The notes: generated from the sequence alone by a model not told the origin. Positions 43,574 to 52,602 are shown, counted from the stretch's first letter. The stretch is 64,000 bases of DNA from VGBV01 sp963780395 (GCA_963780395.1 CAWABY010000008.1:59551-123550); one strand, 5' to 3'. Numbers and translations: made by a program.

Positions 43574-44487
43574 GCCTTCACCCCGAGCTTCTCCTTCACC
43601 GCGCCGGGGATCTCGTCGATGCGCTCGACCACAGGGATCCCGGCCTCCTGCAGGCGGGCGATCTTCTGGGTCGCCGAGTCCTCCTCGCCCTCGACGATCG
43701 TGCCGGCGTGGCCGAAGCTCATGCCCTGCATCTCCTCGTCGTCCATGAACTTGCCGGCCATGAAGGCGACGATCGGGAGCTTCGAGTCGTTCTCGCGCTG
43801 CCAGTCGACCAGCTCGGCCTCCATGCGCCCGCCGGGCTCGGTGTAGATCACGATCGCCTCCGTGTCGGGATCCTCCTCGAACAGCGGCATCAGCTCGGCG
43901 TAGGTCGAGCCGATGATCGCGTCGCCTCCGATCGAGACGGCGGTCGAGACGCCCAGGCCGGCGGCCGTCAGCGTCGAGGAGATCTCGGTCGTCATGCCCC
44001 CCGAGCGCGACATCACCCCGATCTGGCCCGGGTTGTAGGCCTTGGCGGCGTCTATAGCCGGCCCGCCGATTCCGCCCATCTTGCAGACGCCGGGCACGAT
44101 CAGCCCGAGGCAGTTGGGGCCGATGATGCGGGCGCCGCGCTCGTTGGCCAGCTCGACTGCCTCGGCGACGTCGCGGCGGGGGATGCGCTCGGTGACGACG
44201 ACGATCAGCTTGATGCCGTTCTCGATCGCCTCGAGCATCGCGTCCTTGGTGAAGGCGGGGGGGACGGTGACGACCGAGCCGTCGATCGGGCCGCCGTGGT
44301 TCTCGACCGCCTGGGCGACCGTGTCGAAGACGGGCACGCCGTGGACCTCGCGGCCCTTGCGGCCGGGGGTGACGCCCCCTACGACCTTGGAGCCGTAGTC
44401 CAGGCACTCGCGGGTCAGGTTGACCGCCTCGCGACCGGTGATGCCCTGGACGATGAAGGTGAAGTCCTTGCTCAGCAGGATCGACAT
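43570..44487 (-). CDS. sucD: Succinyl-CoA synthetase alpha subunit
   Basis: 305 residues. CoA-binding Rossmann domain 'FTFIVQGITGREAVNLTREC', 'VVGGVTPGRKGREVHGVPVF' and 'RIIGPNCLGLIVPGVCKMGG', then the ligase domain with 'VSIGGDAIIGSTYAELMPLF'. The phosphorylated His lies in 'MSFGHAGTIVEGEEDSATQK' (usually GHAGAI). Converts succinyl-CoA, phosphate and ADP/GDP to succinate, CoA and NTP in the TCA cycle. It follows sucC by 49 bp and is coupled to the small ferredoxin gene. Confidence 0.97.
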   Translation of the reverse strand: MSILLSKDFTFIVQGITGREAVNLTRECLDYGSKVVGGVTPGRKGREVHGVPVFDTVAQAVENHGGPIDGSVVTVPPAFTKDAMLEAIENGIKLIVVVTERIPRRDVAEAVELANERGARIIGPNCLGLIVPGVCKMGGIGGPAIDAAKAYNPGQIGVMSRSGGMTTEISSTLTAAGLGVSTAVSIGGDAIIGSTYAELMPLFEEDPDTEAIVIYTEPGGRMEAELVDWQRENDSKLPIVAFMAGKFMDDEEMQGMSFGHAGTIVEGEEDSATQKIARLQEAGIPVVERIDEIPGAVKEKLGVKA

Positions 44488-44536
44488 CAGGCCGCCTCCT
44501 CCGTCTTCTTTCCCTCGGCGCGTCCGGGGGCGGCCA

Positions 44537-45750
44537 TCAGCCGCTCCCCTGGACCTTCTCCACGGCCTCGCCGGCGGCCTCCCACATGGAGACGGAGCGG
44601 TCGTTGAAGGCGATCCCGTACCTGTCGAGGATCTTCGCGCCCTCCTCCTCCCAGGCGCCGGGGATCCTGAACACCGCGATCGTCTCCGCGGGGTCCTTAC
44701 CGAGCTCGAGACAGGCGGCGATGACGCCGCGGGCGACGATGTCGACGCGCGTGTTGGAGACGATCGACATCATCACCGCGATCTTCTCGACGCCGTCCTT
44801 CCTCAGCACCTCCATCGCCAGCCCCTTGGACTTGGCGACCGAGGGGTTGCCGCCGATCTCGGCGTAGTTGGCGGGCCGCCCGCCCTGGCTGCGGACCGCG
44901 TCGGTCAGGGTCAGCGAGCCGCCGCCGGCGCCGATCACAAGGCCGAGGTTCCCCTCGAAGCCGTGGTCCTTGCCCTGGATCACCCCGCGGTGGTCGGCCT
45001 CGTCGATCGCCTTCACGTTGCGCTCGAACTCCGAGGGCTCGTACATCTCGCGCGGCTCCTCCAGCTCGACGCCGATCTCGGCCAGCATCTTCCTGTGGCG
45101 GCCGACGGCCTCGTCCTCCATTTCCATGTGGGCGTCGAGGGCGACGAAGGAGCCGTCCGCGAGCCGGGCGACGGGGTTTATCTCCGCCAGGGTCATGTCG
45201 TAGTCGCGCTGAAGCTGGGCGAGCCGGGCGAGGATCGGGGTGGCGCGGTTGAGCTCGGAGCCGGTCAGGCCCACGCTCGCGACCACCTCCTTTGCTCTGA
45301 AGTCCGGGATCGGCAGCAGGTTCGAGAGGTGGCCCCGGCCGACGTGGTCGGGGTGCTTCTCGGCGACCTCCTCGATGTCGATCCCGCCCATGTCGCTGAA
45401 CAGCATCATCGGGCGCTTGGCGCGTCCGTCCCACAGCACCGCCGCGTAGTACTCCTGCTCCACCTCGGCCTTGGGGTCGACCAGCACACCGACCGGCAGG
45501 TGCCCGCCGATCTCGAGCTTCAGGATCTCGTCCGCCGCGCTGGCCGCTTGCTCGGCGGGGTGTCGGCGAACTTGACGCCGCCCGCCTTCATGCGCCCTCC
45601 GGTCAGGACCTGGGACTTGACCACCGTCGGCCCGCCGATCTTCTTCGCCGCCTGCTCGGCCTCGGCGGCCGTCTTGGCGAACCCGTACTCGGTGACGGGG
45701 ATGCCCGCACGCTCGACGATGCGGCGGCTCTCGAACTCGTAGAAGCGCAT
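44537..45750 (-). CDS. sucC: Succinyl-CoA synthetase beta subunit (one frame break)
   Basis: ATP-grasp subunit of succinyl-CoA synthetase. ATG at 45750: 'MRFYEFESRRIVERAGIPVT' and 'GGPTVVKSQVLTGGRMKAGG' (usual VVKAQVxxGGRGKAGG). The frame changes near 45555, where one base is missing, then continues 'LKLEIGGHLPVGVLVDPKAE'. Catalytic-domain 'MTLAEINPVARLADGSFVAL', 'GNLGLVIGAGGGSLTLTDAV' and 'GGNPSVAKSKGLAMEVL' follow. About 404 residues when repaired. The last genes of this operon are sucD and the ferredoxin. Confidence 0.95.
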
Positions 45751-45765
45751 CAGCGGCGCGGAAGC

Positions 45766-45891
45766 CTAGCGTTCGCGCCGCGAGCTGCGCCGCGGGCGGG
45801 TGCCCAAGCTAACGCCGAGGACGACGCCGGCGACCAGGACCGCCAGGGTCCAGGGCAGCTCGGTCGGCGTGAAGTGCGCAAACTTGGGCAT
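45766..45891 (-). CDS. 41-residue single-helix membrane protein
   Basis: A short frame: 'MPKFAHFTPTELPWTLAVLV' then 'AGVVLGVSLGTRPRRSSRRE' and R. One membrane helix (about residues 14-30) and a strongly basic end, consistent with an N-out/C-in micropeptide. The start (ATG 45891) is divergent from pckG; the stop is 16 bp before sucC, so it could be co-transcribed with sucC-sucD. No family recognised; supported by clean amphipathic design and spacing only. Confidence 0.5.
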   Translation of the reverse strand: MPKFAHFTPTELPWTLAVLVAGVVLGVSLGTRPRRSSRRER

Positions 45892-46038
45892 CGGGCCCCG
45901 AGGCTATCGGGGCGGCGCGCCCTCCGAGGTGATAGGGCGACCACGGTCTATTTCGCGCGCCGGGTTCTCTATATGGCAACATCCGACAACCCCCTGGCAG
46001 GGTCCATCCCCCCACGCGACGAAGGAGTCCAACCACCC

Positions 46039-47844
46039 GTGAGTGAACGCGCCGCCGCCGCAGAGGCACCGACCAAGCATGCTGAGCTGACCTCCTGGGT
46101 CGAGGAGATCGCCGAGCTGACCGAGCCCGATCAGGTGCATTGGTGCGACGGGTCCGGGGAGGAGTACGACCGCCTCGCCCAGGAGCTGGTCGACGGTGGC
46201 ACCTTCACGAAGCTGTCCGAGGCCAAGCGGCCCAACTCCTACCTGGCGCGCTCCGACCCCTCCGACGTCGCGCGGGTCGAGGACCGGACCTTCATCTGCT
46301 CGGAGCGAGAGGAGGACGCGGGGCCGACCAACCACTGGCGCGACCCGGCCGAGATGCGCGCCGAGCTGGAGAAGCTGTTCAAGGGCTCGATGAAGGGGCG
46401 CACGATGTACGTCGTCCCCTTCTCGATGGGCCCGCTGGGCTCAGAGATCTCCCACGTCGGGGTGCAGCTGACGGATTCCGCCTACGTCGCGGTCTCGATG
46501 CGGATCATGACCCGGATGGGCGCCAAGGCGCTCGATGCGCTGGGCGCCGACGGCGAGTTCGTCCCCTGCGTGCACACGGTCGGGATGCCGCTCGCTGACG
46601 GGGCCGAGGACGTCCCCTGGCCCTGCAACGAGACCAAGTACATCGTCCACTACCCCGAGAGCCGCCAGATCTGGTCGTTCGGATCGGGCTATGGCGGCAA
46701 CGCTCTGCTGGGCAAGAAGTGCTTCGCGCTGCGGATCGCCTCGGCGATGGCCCACGACGAGGGCTGGCTGGCCGAGCACATGCTGATTCTGAAGCTGACC
46801 TCGCCCGAGGGCGCCGTCAAGTACGTCGCCGGCGCCTTCCCCTCCGCTTGCGGCAAGACGAACCTGGCGATGCTGATCCCGACGCTGCCCGACTGGAAGG
46901 TCGAGACCGTCGGCGACGACATCGCCTGGATGAAGTTCGGCGACGACGGCCGCCTCTACGCGGTCAACCCCGAGGCCGGTTTCTTCGGGGTGGCCCCGAA
47001 CACGAGCTACAAGACCAATCCCAACGCGATGGCGACGATCGAGCGCAACACGATCTTCACCAACGGCGCCGAGACCGACGGCGACGTCTGGTGGGAGGGC
47101 ATGACCGGAGAGCCGCCGGACTCCGCCGTGGACTGGAAGGGGAACCCCTGGACGCCTGACTCAGAGGAGCCCGCGGCGCACCCGAACGCCCGCTTCACCA
47201 CCCCGGCCGCGCAGTGCCCATCGATCGCCCCGGAGTGGGAGGACCCCGCCGGCGTGGCCATCGACGCCTTCCTGTTCGGCGGTCGTCGCTCGACCGTGGT
47301 GCCGCTTGTGTTCGAGTGCCGCGACTGGGAGCACGGCGTCTTCACCGGCTCGGTCATGGCCTCGGAGACGACCGCGGCCGCGGCCGGCGAGGTCGGGCAG
47401 TTGCGCTTCGACCCGATGGCGATGCTGCCCTTCTGCGGCTACAACATGGCCGACTACTTCGGCCACTGGCTTCAGGTCGGGCGCCGCGAGGGAGCGGTGC
47501 TGCCGCGGATCTTCCACGTCAACTGGTTTCGCAAGGACAGCGAAGGCAAGTTCCTCTGGCCCGGGTTCGGCGAGAACAGCCGCGTGCTCGAGTGGGTCTT
47601 CCGCCGTTGTGACGGCGAGGGCGAGACCGTGGACTCGGCGCTCGGCCTGCTGCCGGCCGAGGGCGGGCTCAATACCGAGGGCCTCGAGATCTCCGACGAG
47701 GCGATGCGCGAGCTGCTCAGCGTCGATGAGGACGCGCTGCGCGCGCAGCTGCCCCAGATCGAGGAGCACCTGGCGCGGTTCGGGGACGACCTCCCCGCCG
47801 AGATTCGCGGCCAACTCGAGGGGCTGAAACAGCTCCTCTCCTAG
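46039..47844 (+). CDS. pckG: Phosphoenolpyruvate carboxykinase (GTP)
   Basis: Converts oxaloacetate and GTP to PEP, the entry to gluconeogenesis. I choose GTG at 46039, behind GAAGGAG; ATG at 45973 in frame would add 22 poorly conserved residues. 601 residues. 'RPNSYLARSDPSDVARVEDR' binds substrate; 'YIVHYPESRQIWSFGSGYGG' is signature; the P-loop/hyper-reactive Cys region is 'AGAFPSACGKTNLAMLIP'; metal region 'GDDIAWMKFGDDGRLYAVNP'. 'NWFRKDSEGKFLWPGFGENS' is the nucleotide lid. TATATG near 45971 may be the -10 box. Confidence 0.97.
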   Translation: MSERAAAAEAPTKHAELTSWVEEIAELTEPDQVHWCDGSGEEYDRLAQELVDGGTFTKLSEAKRPNSYLARSDPSDVARVEDRTFICSEREEDAGPTNHWRDPAEMRAELEKLFKGSMKGRTMYVVPFSMGPLGSEISHVGVQLTDSAYVAVSMRIMTRMGAKALDALGADGEFVPCVHTVGMPLADGAEDVPWPCNETKYIVHYPESRQIWSFGSGYGGNALLGKKCFALRIASAMAHDEGWLAEHMLILKLTSPEGAVKYVAGAFPSACGKTNLAMLIPTLPDWKVETVGDDIAWMKFGDDGRLYAVNPEAGFFGVAPNTSYKTNPNAMATIERNTIFTNGAETDGDVWWEGMTGEPPDSAVDWKGNPWTPDSEEPAAHPNARFTTPAAQCPSIAPEWEDPAGVAIDAFLFGGRRSTVVPLVFECRDWEHGVFTGSVMASETTAAAAGEVGQLRFDPMAMLPFCGYNMADYFGHWLQVGRREGAVLPRIFHVNWFRKDSEGKFLWPGFGENSRVLEWVFRRCDGEGETVDSALGLLPAEGGLNTEGLEISDEAMRELLSVDEDALRAQLPQIEEHLARFGDDLPAEIRGQLEGLKQLLS

Positions 47845-47875
47845 CCTCCGCTTGGAAGCCCGTAAGATCGCGACA

Positions 47876-48541
47876 ATGGCGGGGACGGCCAGATCAGCGG
47901 GTATCCGTGTCCTGATCGTCGACGACCACGCCCTTTTCCGTCGAGGACTGCGCGAGCACCTGGAGACAAGCGGCCTCGACGTCGTCGGGGAGGCCGAGGA
48001 CGCCGCGGGCGCACTGGCCCTCTGCGTCGAGACCGAGCCGGAGGTGGTCCTGATGGACATCTCGATGCCGGGAGGCTCGGGCATCGACGCGACCAGAAGG
48101 CTGCGGGCAGCGGTCCCGGATACCCGGGTGCTGATGCTGACCGTCTCGACCGAAGAAGAGGTGGTCGTGGAGGCGATCATGGCGGGCGCTTGCGGTTACC
48201 TGCTCAAGGACGCTGAGGGCGCCCAGATCCTGGCGGCGATCGCCGCCGCCGCCGGCGGCGGGGGTGCGCTCTCTCCCCGGATCGCCTCGATCTTGATCGA
48301 GCGGGTGCGGGAGCGGTCACCAGCGCCGCCCTCGGACGGTGGTGACCGCGCCAAGCTGACGGCACGGGAGCGCGAGGTGCTGAGCCTGGTCGTCGAAGGC
48401 AGGGACAACACCGAGATCGCGGCGGAGCTGGTGATCAGCCCGGAGACGGTCAAGACCCACGTCTCCAGCCTCCTCTCGAAGCTGGAGGCCGACAACCGCG
48501 TTCAGGCGGCCGTTAAGGCCGTCCGGGCAGGGCTCGCCTGA
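47876..48541 (+). CDS. NarL/FixJ-type response regulator
   Basis: 221 residues from ATG 47876 (an upstream TTG at 47852 is possible). Receiver domain: acidic pair in 'VLIVDDHALFRRGLREHLE', phospho-Asp in 'PEVVLMDISMPGGSGIDATR', Thr 'VLMLTVSTEEEVVVEAI' and Lys in 'GACGYLLKDAEGAQILAAI'. The LuxR-type HTH is 'LTAREREVLSLVVEGRDNTE' with 'ISPETVKTHVSSLLSKLEAD'. All phosphorylation residues are present. No histidine kinase is nearby, so it is an orphan here. It follows pckG by 31 bp. Confidence 0.94.
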   Translation: MAGTARSAGIRVLIVDDHALFRRGLREHLETSGLDVVGEAEDAAGALALCVETEPEVVLMDISMPGGSGIDATRRLRAAVPDTRVLMLTVSTEEEVVVEAIMAGACGYLLKDAEGAQILAAIAAAAGGGGALSPRIASILIERVRERSPAPPSDGGDRAKLTAREREVLSLVVEGRDNTEIAAELVISPETVKTHVSSLLSKLEADNRVQAAVKAVRAGLA

Positions 48542-48559
48542 GCCGCGCGTTGACGCCGC

Positions 48560-48868
48560 TCAGGACCCGGGGTCCGACTCGATTACCCGGTCACGCAGCG
48601 CTCGCACTTCGGCCACCAGCTCGAACAGCCGCAGCCGCTCGGCCTCGAGCGCGCGGGCTGCGCTCTCGGTTCGCCGCCGGTCGGCTTGCAGGCGCAGCGC
48701 CTCCGCCGCGCAGCGGGTGAGCAGCTCATCGATCTCGTCCACGCTCTGCTCGGAGTCCAGAAGCGCGCTCATCACCTCGTGCTCGAGCGCCGGGCTGACC
48801 GCCCGCTCGCGTGAATCGGATTCTGTCTTGTCTGCCCCCACGAGCGCCTCTTCCCGGATCGACGGCAT
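48560..48868 (-). CDS. Hypothetical coiled-coil protein
   Basis: 102 residues, nearly all helical, rich in Glu, Arg and Leu. Heptad-like 'AAEALRLQADRRRTESAARA' and 'LEAERLRLFELVAEVRALRD' suggest one long coiled coil. No family recognised. It ends 18 bp after the opposing response-regulator gene and starts 215 bp from the ECF sigma gene, divergently. Confidence 0.55.
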   Translation of the reverse strand: MPSIREEALVGADKTESDSRERAVSPALEHEVMSALLDSEQSVDEIDELLTRCAAEALRLQADRRRTESAARALEAERLRLFELVAEVRALRDRVIESDPGS

Positions 48869-48984
48869 CTCGCACCCATCGGTTGGTGCGATCCGCCCGT
48901 CAGCCGATCCTATGTTCGCCTCCGATACTCGGATCCCTGTTCCGCCATGCGTCCTCGGAGTTTGCGGGATCTAGCGGAGGGACT

Positions 48985-49026
48985 TTTCCGGAAACGCCCC
49001 GAAAATGGGTGTTCAGTCGGCTGAAC
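48985..49026. promoter_or_regulatory. two palindromes upstream of the ECF sigma gene
   Basis: TTTCCGGAAA (48985-48994) and GTTCAG-TCGG-CTGAAC (49011-49026) lie 58-99 bp before the sigma-factor start in a 215-bp divergent gap. Either could be an operator; no separate regulator is assigned. Confidence 0.4.
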
Positions 49027-49083
49027 GCAAGATCGCGCACCCGAGCGGTTCACAGCGGACCGGCGAGGTAGGAAGCTACACCC

Positions 49084-49704
49084 ATGGGATCCGCAAGGAA
49101 GCGGACCGCGCGGGGGGGCCGTGCGGCCGAGGGCGCTGACGTCGATCTGGAGCGTCGGGCGATCGCTGCTGCCAAGGGCGGTGATTGGGACGCGTTGCAC
49201 TATCTCTACTCCCGCCACGCGGATGACGTACTTCGATTCGTTCAGAGCATCGTTCAAAACCGCCACGACGCCGAGGACGTCACCCACGAGGTGTTCGCGA
49301 AGCTGATGCGGGCGATCCAGAAGTACGAGGAGCGGGAGGTCCCGTTCGCCGCATGGATCCTGCGCGTGGCGCGCAACGCGGCGCTCGATCATGTGCGCTC
49401 CAGACGGCAGATCCCGGTCGAGGAGGTGTGGGTCAGCGACGATGGCCACGACGAGACGTCGTTCGAGCTATCGCACGCGCTCAAGGCGGCTCTCTCCGAG
49501 CTGCCCGAGACGCAGCGCGAGGTTCTCGTACTCCGGCATATCGGGGGGCTGACGCCGAACGAGATCGCCGAACGGCTGGGAAAGTCCGAGGCTTCGATCC
49601 AGGGACTGCACCACCGCGGGCGCGCTGCGCTCAAGGTCTCGCTCCACGAGCAGGGAGCGGCGCCGGTGACCGCGGCCTCGGGGCGCGCGGCCTCGGCACG
49701 CTAG
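49084..49704 (+). CDS. ECF-type RNA polymerase sigma factor
   Basis: 206 residues. Region 2: 'AAAKGGDWDALHYLYSRHAD', 'VLRFVQSIVQNRHDAEDVTH' (2.2, core binding) and 'AAWILRVARNAALDHVRSRR' (2.4, -10 recognition). Region 4: 'ALSELPETQREVLVLRHIGG' and 'LTPNEIAERLGKSEASIQGL' plus 'HHRGRAALKVSL' (HTH for -35). No anti-sigma gene follows. Being next to the polysaccharide locus and two LuxR regulators, it may control that locus; this is inference. Confidence 0.94.
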   Translation: MGSARKRTARGGRAAEGADVDLERRAIAAAKGGDWDALHYLYSRHADDVLRFVQSIVQNRHDAEDVTHEVFAKLMRAIQKYEEREVPFAAWILRVARNAALDHVRSRRQIPVEEVWVSDDGHDETSFELSHALKAALSELPETQREVLVLRHIGGLTPNEIAERLGKSEASIQGLHHRGRAALKVSLHEQGAAPVTAASGRAASAR

Positions 49705-50129
49705 GCCCAAGCTTCCCGCAACAACGATGTGAGGCTCCCCCTGCCCCTAGCGCTAGGGTCCGCACGCGGAATGATCCCCCTACCTGCCCGGTCGGCGTCG
49801 AGGTCGGCGAGGTAGAGCAGCCCAGCGTGCTCACACAGGCGCTCGAGCGCAACTCCTTGGCGCTCGGCCTCCTGCTCGAGTCGCCGCAGGCACTTGGCGC
49901 CGAGCTCCAGCGCCAGGGTGCGGGTTCCGCGGGTATCCCGCTCGACCGGTGGTTGGCCCAAGCGAGGCACGATGGTCGCCGCGCGTCCGCCGGCGAGCTC
50001 CGCCGCGTAGTGGCTGCAAGCCAGCGCCAGAAGCCGCTCGAGCTCGAAACCCTCCGAACGCGCTCGCTCCTCGAGCGCGAGCCAGCCGAACTCGCTGAAC
50101 GTGAGCGGGATCTCCAGCTTCACACTCAT
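49701..50129 (-). CDS. Hypothetical helical protein
   Basis: 142 residues, ATG at 50129. 'VKLEIPLTFSEFGWLALEER' and 'RLEQEAERQGVALERLCEHA' recur as 'EGFELERLLALACSHYAAEL': two similar helical repeats of about 45 residues, each ending 'LERLxxxAxxxYxAxL', suggesting an internal duplication. No family recognised; it resembles ribbon-helix or toxin-antitoxin adaptors only vaguely. Overlaps the sigma gene's end by four bases. Confidence 0.6.
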   Translation of the reverse strand: MSVKLEIPLTFSEFGWLALEERARSEGFELERLLALACSHYAAELAGGRAATIVPRLGQPPVERDTRGTRTLALELGAKCLRRLEQEAERQGVALERLCEHAGLLYLADLDADRAGRGIIPRADPSARGRGSLTSLLREAWA

Positions 50130-50275
50130 GAGCAAGACCCTGGTTCGATGCCCTTTGCCATGTCTACCAACTAACGGTGGGCGCGTTTGTTATTTCTCGC
50201 TCGCCGCTGCGTACGCTACGAAACCGGGACGTACGAACCTCACCCGATCAAAGTTACAACCGCCCGACGCACCGC

Positions 50276-50968
50276 CTAGGCTCTTGCGACGAAGTCCGCT
50301 TGGACGTTGCCGATGCCAAGTCCGTGCCCACGCTCGGGATCGAGGATCACGGCGGCCGCTTCACTGCGGGATGAGACACCGAGCTTGCCGAAGGCCGAGG
50401 ACAGATGGCTCTTGACGGTGCTCTCCGCGAGGAACAGCTCGGACGCGATCTGGGAGTTGGTCTGCCCCGTGACCATCAGCGTCAGAATCTGCTTCTCGCG
50501 GGTTGTCAGCGCCCGCGCCCGAACCGCCCTGCGCTGTCCATTCGGCGCCGACACCTGGCCCGCGCAGACCGCGGCAACGACGGCGGCCAGCGCCTCCTCC
50601 GCGTCCTCCTGGAGGACGACGCCGTCGATGCCCAGTTCGAGTGCGCGCCGCACATCGGCGACCACCGCATGTCGGCAGACCAGCACCGCCCGCACGCCCC
50701 CCAGCTTGGAGCGAACCAGGCGCACAATCTCCAGCGTCGCTCGGTCGGGCCGGTCCGCGGCGATGACGACGCATGCGGGCAACTTGCCGTTACATGAGGC
50801 CAGCAGGCCCTCACCGGTTGTGGATCGCGCGAGGACGGCATGGCCGCCGGCCGTGAGCGCTGCGGAGAGCTGATCGCGGAACGAGCGCTCCTCCGCGCAA
50901 AGCGCGACGGGCAGCACCTCGCTCTTCACCCTGCTCTTGAGCTTGCTCTTGACGTTGCCCAAGGCCAT
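50276..50968 (-). CDS. LuxR-type regulator with degenerate receiver domain
   Basis: 230 residues, ATG at 50968. Lys/Ser-rich N-terminus, then a receiver-like fold 'LPVALCAEERSFRDQLSAAL', 'KLPACVVIAADRPDRATLEI', 'VRAVLVCRHAVVADVRRALE' and 'GIDGVVLQEDAEEALAAVVA'. The acidic pocket is reduced (A-E-E), the Asp position reads A-A-D and the conserved Lys is replaced by Gln (VVLQED). Phosphorylation control is doubtful. The C-terminal HTH is intact ('LTTREKQILTLMVTGQTNSQ', 'LAESTVKSHLSSAFGKLGVS'). It directly follows the sugar-transferase gene on the same strand. Confidence 0.9.
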   Translation of the reverse strand: MALGNVKSKLKSRVKSEVLPVALCAEERSFRDQLSAALTAGGHAVLARSTTGEGLLASCNGKLPACVVIAADRPDRATLEIVRLVRSKLGGVRAVLVCRHAVVADVRRALELGIDGVVLQEDAEEALAAVVAAVCAGQVSAPNGQRRAVRARALTTREKQILTLMVTGQTNSQIASELFLAESTVKSHLSSAFGKLGVSSRSEAAAVILDPERGHGLGIGNVQADFVARA

Positions 50969-51048
50969 ATGACTCACGAACGCTCCGTGGTCAGCCGGAC
51001 TTTCGCGGTCCGGAGCACGCGCTTGGCTCGCATCTCCAGCCGGCCGGC

Positions 51049-52602
51049 TCACAGCCCTCGGCGCCCCAAGACGAACGGGACCGTCCGCAGCAGGGTCTTC
51101 ACGTCCAGCCAAAGCGACCAGTTGGCGCCGTAGAGGTAGTCGATCTTGACCATTTCGTTGAGCGGGATTCGAGCCGAGCCGAACACCTGCCACGGACCAG
51201 TCACCCCGGGCGCCAGCTCGAGCCGCGAACGCCGCCAGCCCTCGATCCTGCAGTCCTCGTCGAGCACGAGCGGCCGGGGGCCGACGAGGGACATGTCACC
51301 GCGCAGAACGTTGATCAGCTGCGGCAGCTCGTCGAGGGAGATCTGCCGCAGGCGAGCGCCGACCCGGGTGATTCGCGGATCGTCCTTGATCTTGAAGAGC
51401 CCATCCTCCGCCTCGTTGTGCGCCGTGAGCTCGAACTTCCGATCGTCGGCGCCGTCCGCCATCGTGCGGAACTTGAGCATCTCGAACGGGACGCCATTGC
51501 GGCCCATGCGCCGCTGCCGGAACAGCACCGGGCCGGGAGAGTCCAGCTTGATCGCGATCGCGATCGCCGCCAGCAGCGGCGAAAGCACGAGCAGACCGGC
51601 GCCGGCGCCGACGATGTCGAAGGCCCGCTTGACGGCCTTCGAGGAGTGGCTGAGACCGAAGCGGCGCATCCCAAGCAGCGTGATGCCGTCCACATCGTCG
51701 AGCTCGACCGACGAGCCCACGATCTCGGGCAGCCGCGGCAGCACGCTCACCCGCAGCCCCATCGCCTTCAGGCTCCGGGTCGTGTTCAGGAGGTCGTCGG
51801 AGACCGCCCCCTGGGGGGCGAGGATCCCCCGTTCCACCTGCTGTGCCGTGAGCAGGAGCTCCAGGTCGTTCCAGTAGAGGTGAGAGGCGCCGTTCGAGCC
51901 GGGTTCCGGGGGAAGCGGCACCTGCGCGACGACGCACGCCTTCAGGCCCGGCACCTCGTCGAACCGGCGCGTGATCCGATCCGCGGCGTCGGGGTCGCCC
52001 AGGACGACGCAACGCTCCTCGCCCGACAAGGCCCCGGCCGCGCGCCTGGCGAGGGCGCGCGTCGTGACCATGCATGCGAACAAGAGAGCCCAAACCCCGA
52101 CCGCCTGCTCGCGGCTGAACTGGCCATCGACGATCAGGTTGCCACCGAGCCAGATCAGGAGCGCGTACAGCGTCGCGACCCAGAACAGGGCGGGGACCTC
52201 GTCCAGCGTCGTCTTCCTGATCAGGTGCTCGTCGCGGTCGTACAGGCCCGTCAGCTTTCCGACCACGAGCACCAACGGGAGCGCGAGCAGGGCGATCGGG
52301 TTGAGGGCATCGTCTCCGAGGATCGGCACGCCGATCAGGACCGCGATGCCCGCCGAGCCGAGGTCGGCGAGCGCAAGGGTTCGGCGGTGAATCGCGTCTC
52401 GACGATAGGTCGCTGGCCGCAGCTGGCCCTCGGGGATCTCCTCCTGTATCGCCAGGTCGGCCACCGGGACGCTGGGGGCGAACCTGCGGGTGCGAACGTG
52501 GCGAAGAGAGGAAAGGGGGCTCGCAGGATCGCGCGGGTCCGACGAGGCGCGTTCGTCCGCCTCCTCGGCACGGGGATCCAGCTGTAGTTGATGTTCGGCC
52601 AT
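51049..52602 (-). CDS. Polyprenyl-phosphate sugar-1-phosphate transferase (exopolysaccharide initiation)
   Basis: 517 residues, ATG at 52602. Four or five N-terminal membrane helices ('LADLGSAGIAVLIGVPIL', 'PIALLALPLVLVVGKLTGLY', 'VPALFWVATLYALLIWLGGN'), a CoA-binding-like middle domain ('RCVVLGDPDAADRITRRFDE') and the Bact_transf catalytic domain: 'RAFDIVGAGAGLLVLSPLLA', 'FRQRRMGRNGVPFEMLKFRT' and 'DELPQLINVLRGDMSLVGPR'. This is the WbaP/WcaJ-type enzyme that loads the first sugar on undecaprenyl phosphate. It marks the start of the polysaccharide locus. Confidence 0.95.
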   Translation of the reverse strand: MAEHQLQLDPRAEEADERASSDPRDPASPLSSLRHVRTRRFAPSVPVADLAIQEEIPEGQLRPATYRRDAIHRRTLALADLGSAGIAVLIGVPILGDDALNPIALLALPLVLVVGKLTGLYDRDEHLIRKTTLDEVPALFWVATLYALLIWLGGNLIVDGQFSREQAVGVWALLFACMVTTRALARRAAGALSGEERCVVLGDPDAADRITRRFDEVPGLKACVVAQVPLPPEPGSNGASHLYWNDLELLLTAQQVERGILAPQGAVSDDLLNTTRSLKAMGLRVSVLPRLPEIVGSSVELDDVDGITLLGMRRFGLSHSSKAVKRAFDIVGAGAGLLVLSPLLAAIAIAIKLDSPGPVLFRQRRMGRNGVPFEMLKFRTMADGADDRKFELTAHNEAEDGLFKIKDDPRITRVGARLRQISLDELPQLINVLRGDMSLVGPRPLVLDEDCRIEGWRRSRLELAPGVTGPWQVFGSARIPLNEMVKIDYLYGANWSLWLDVKTLLRTVPFVLGRRGL

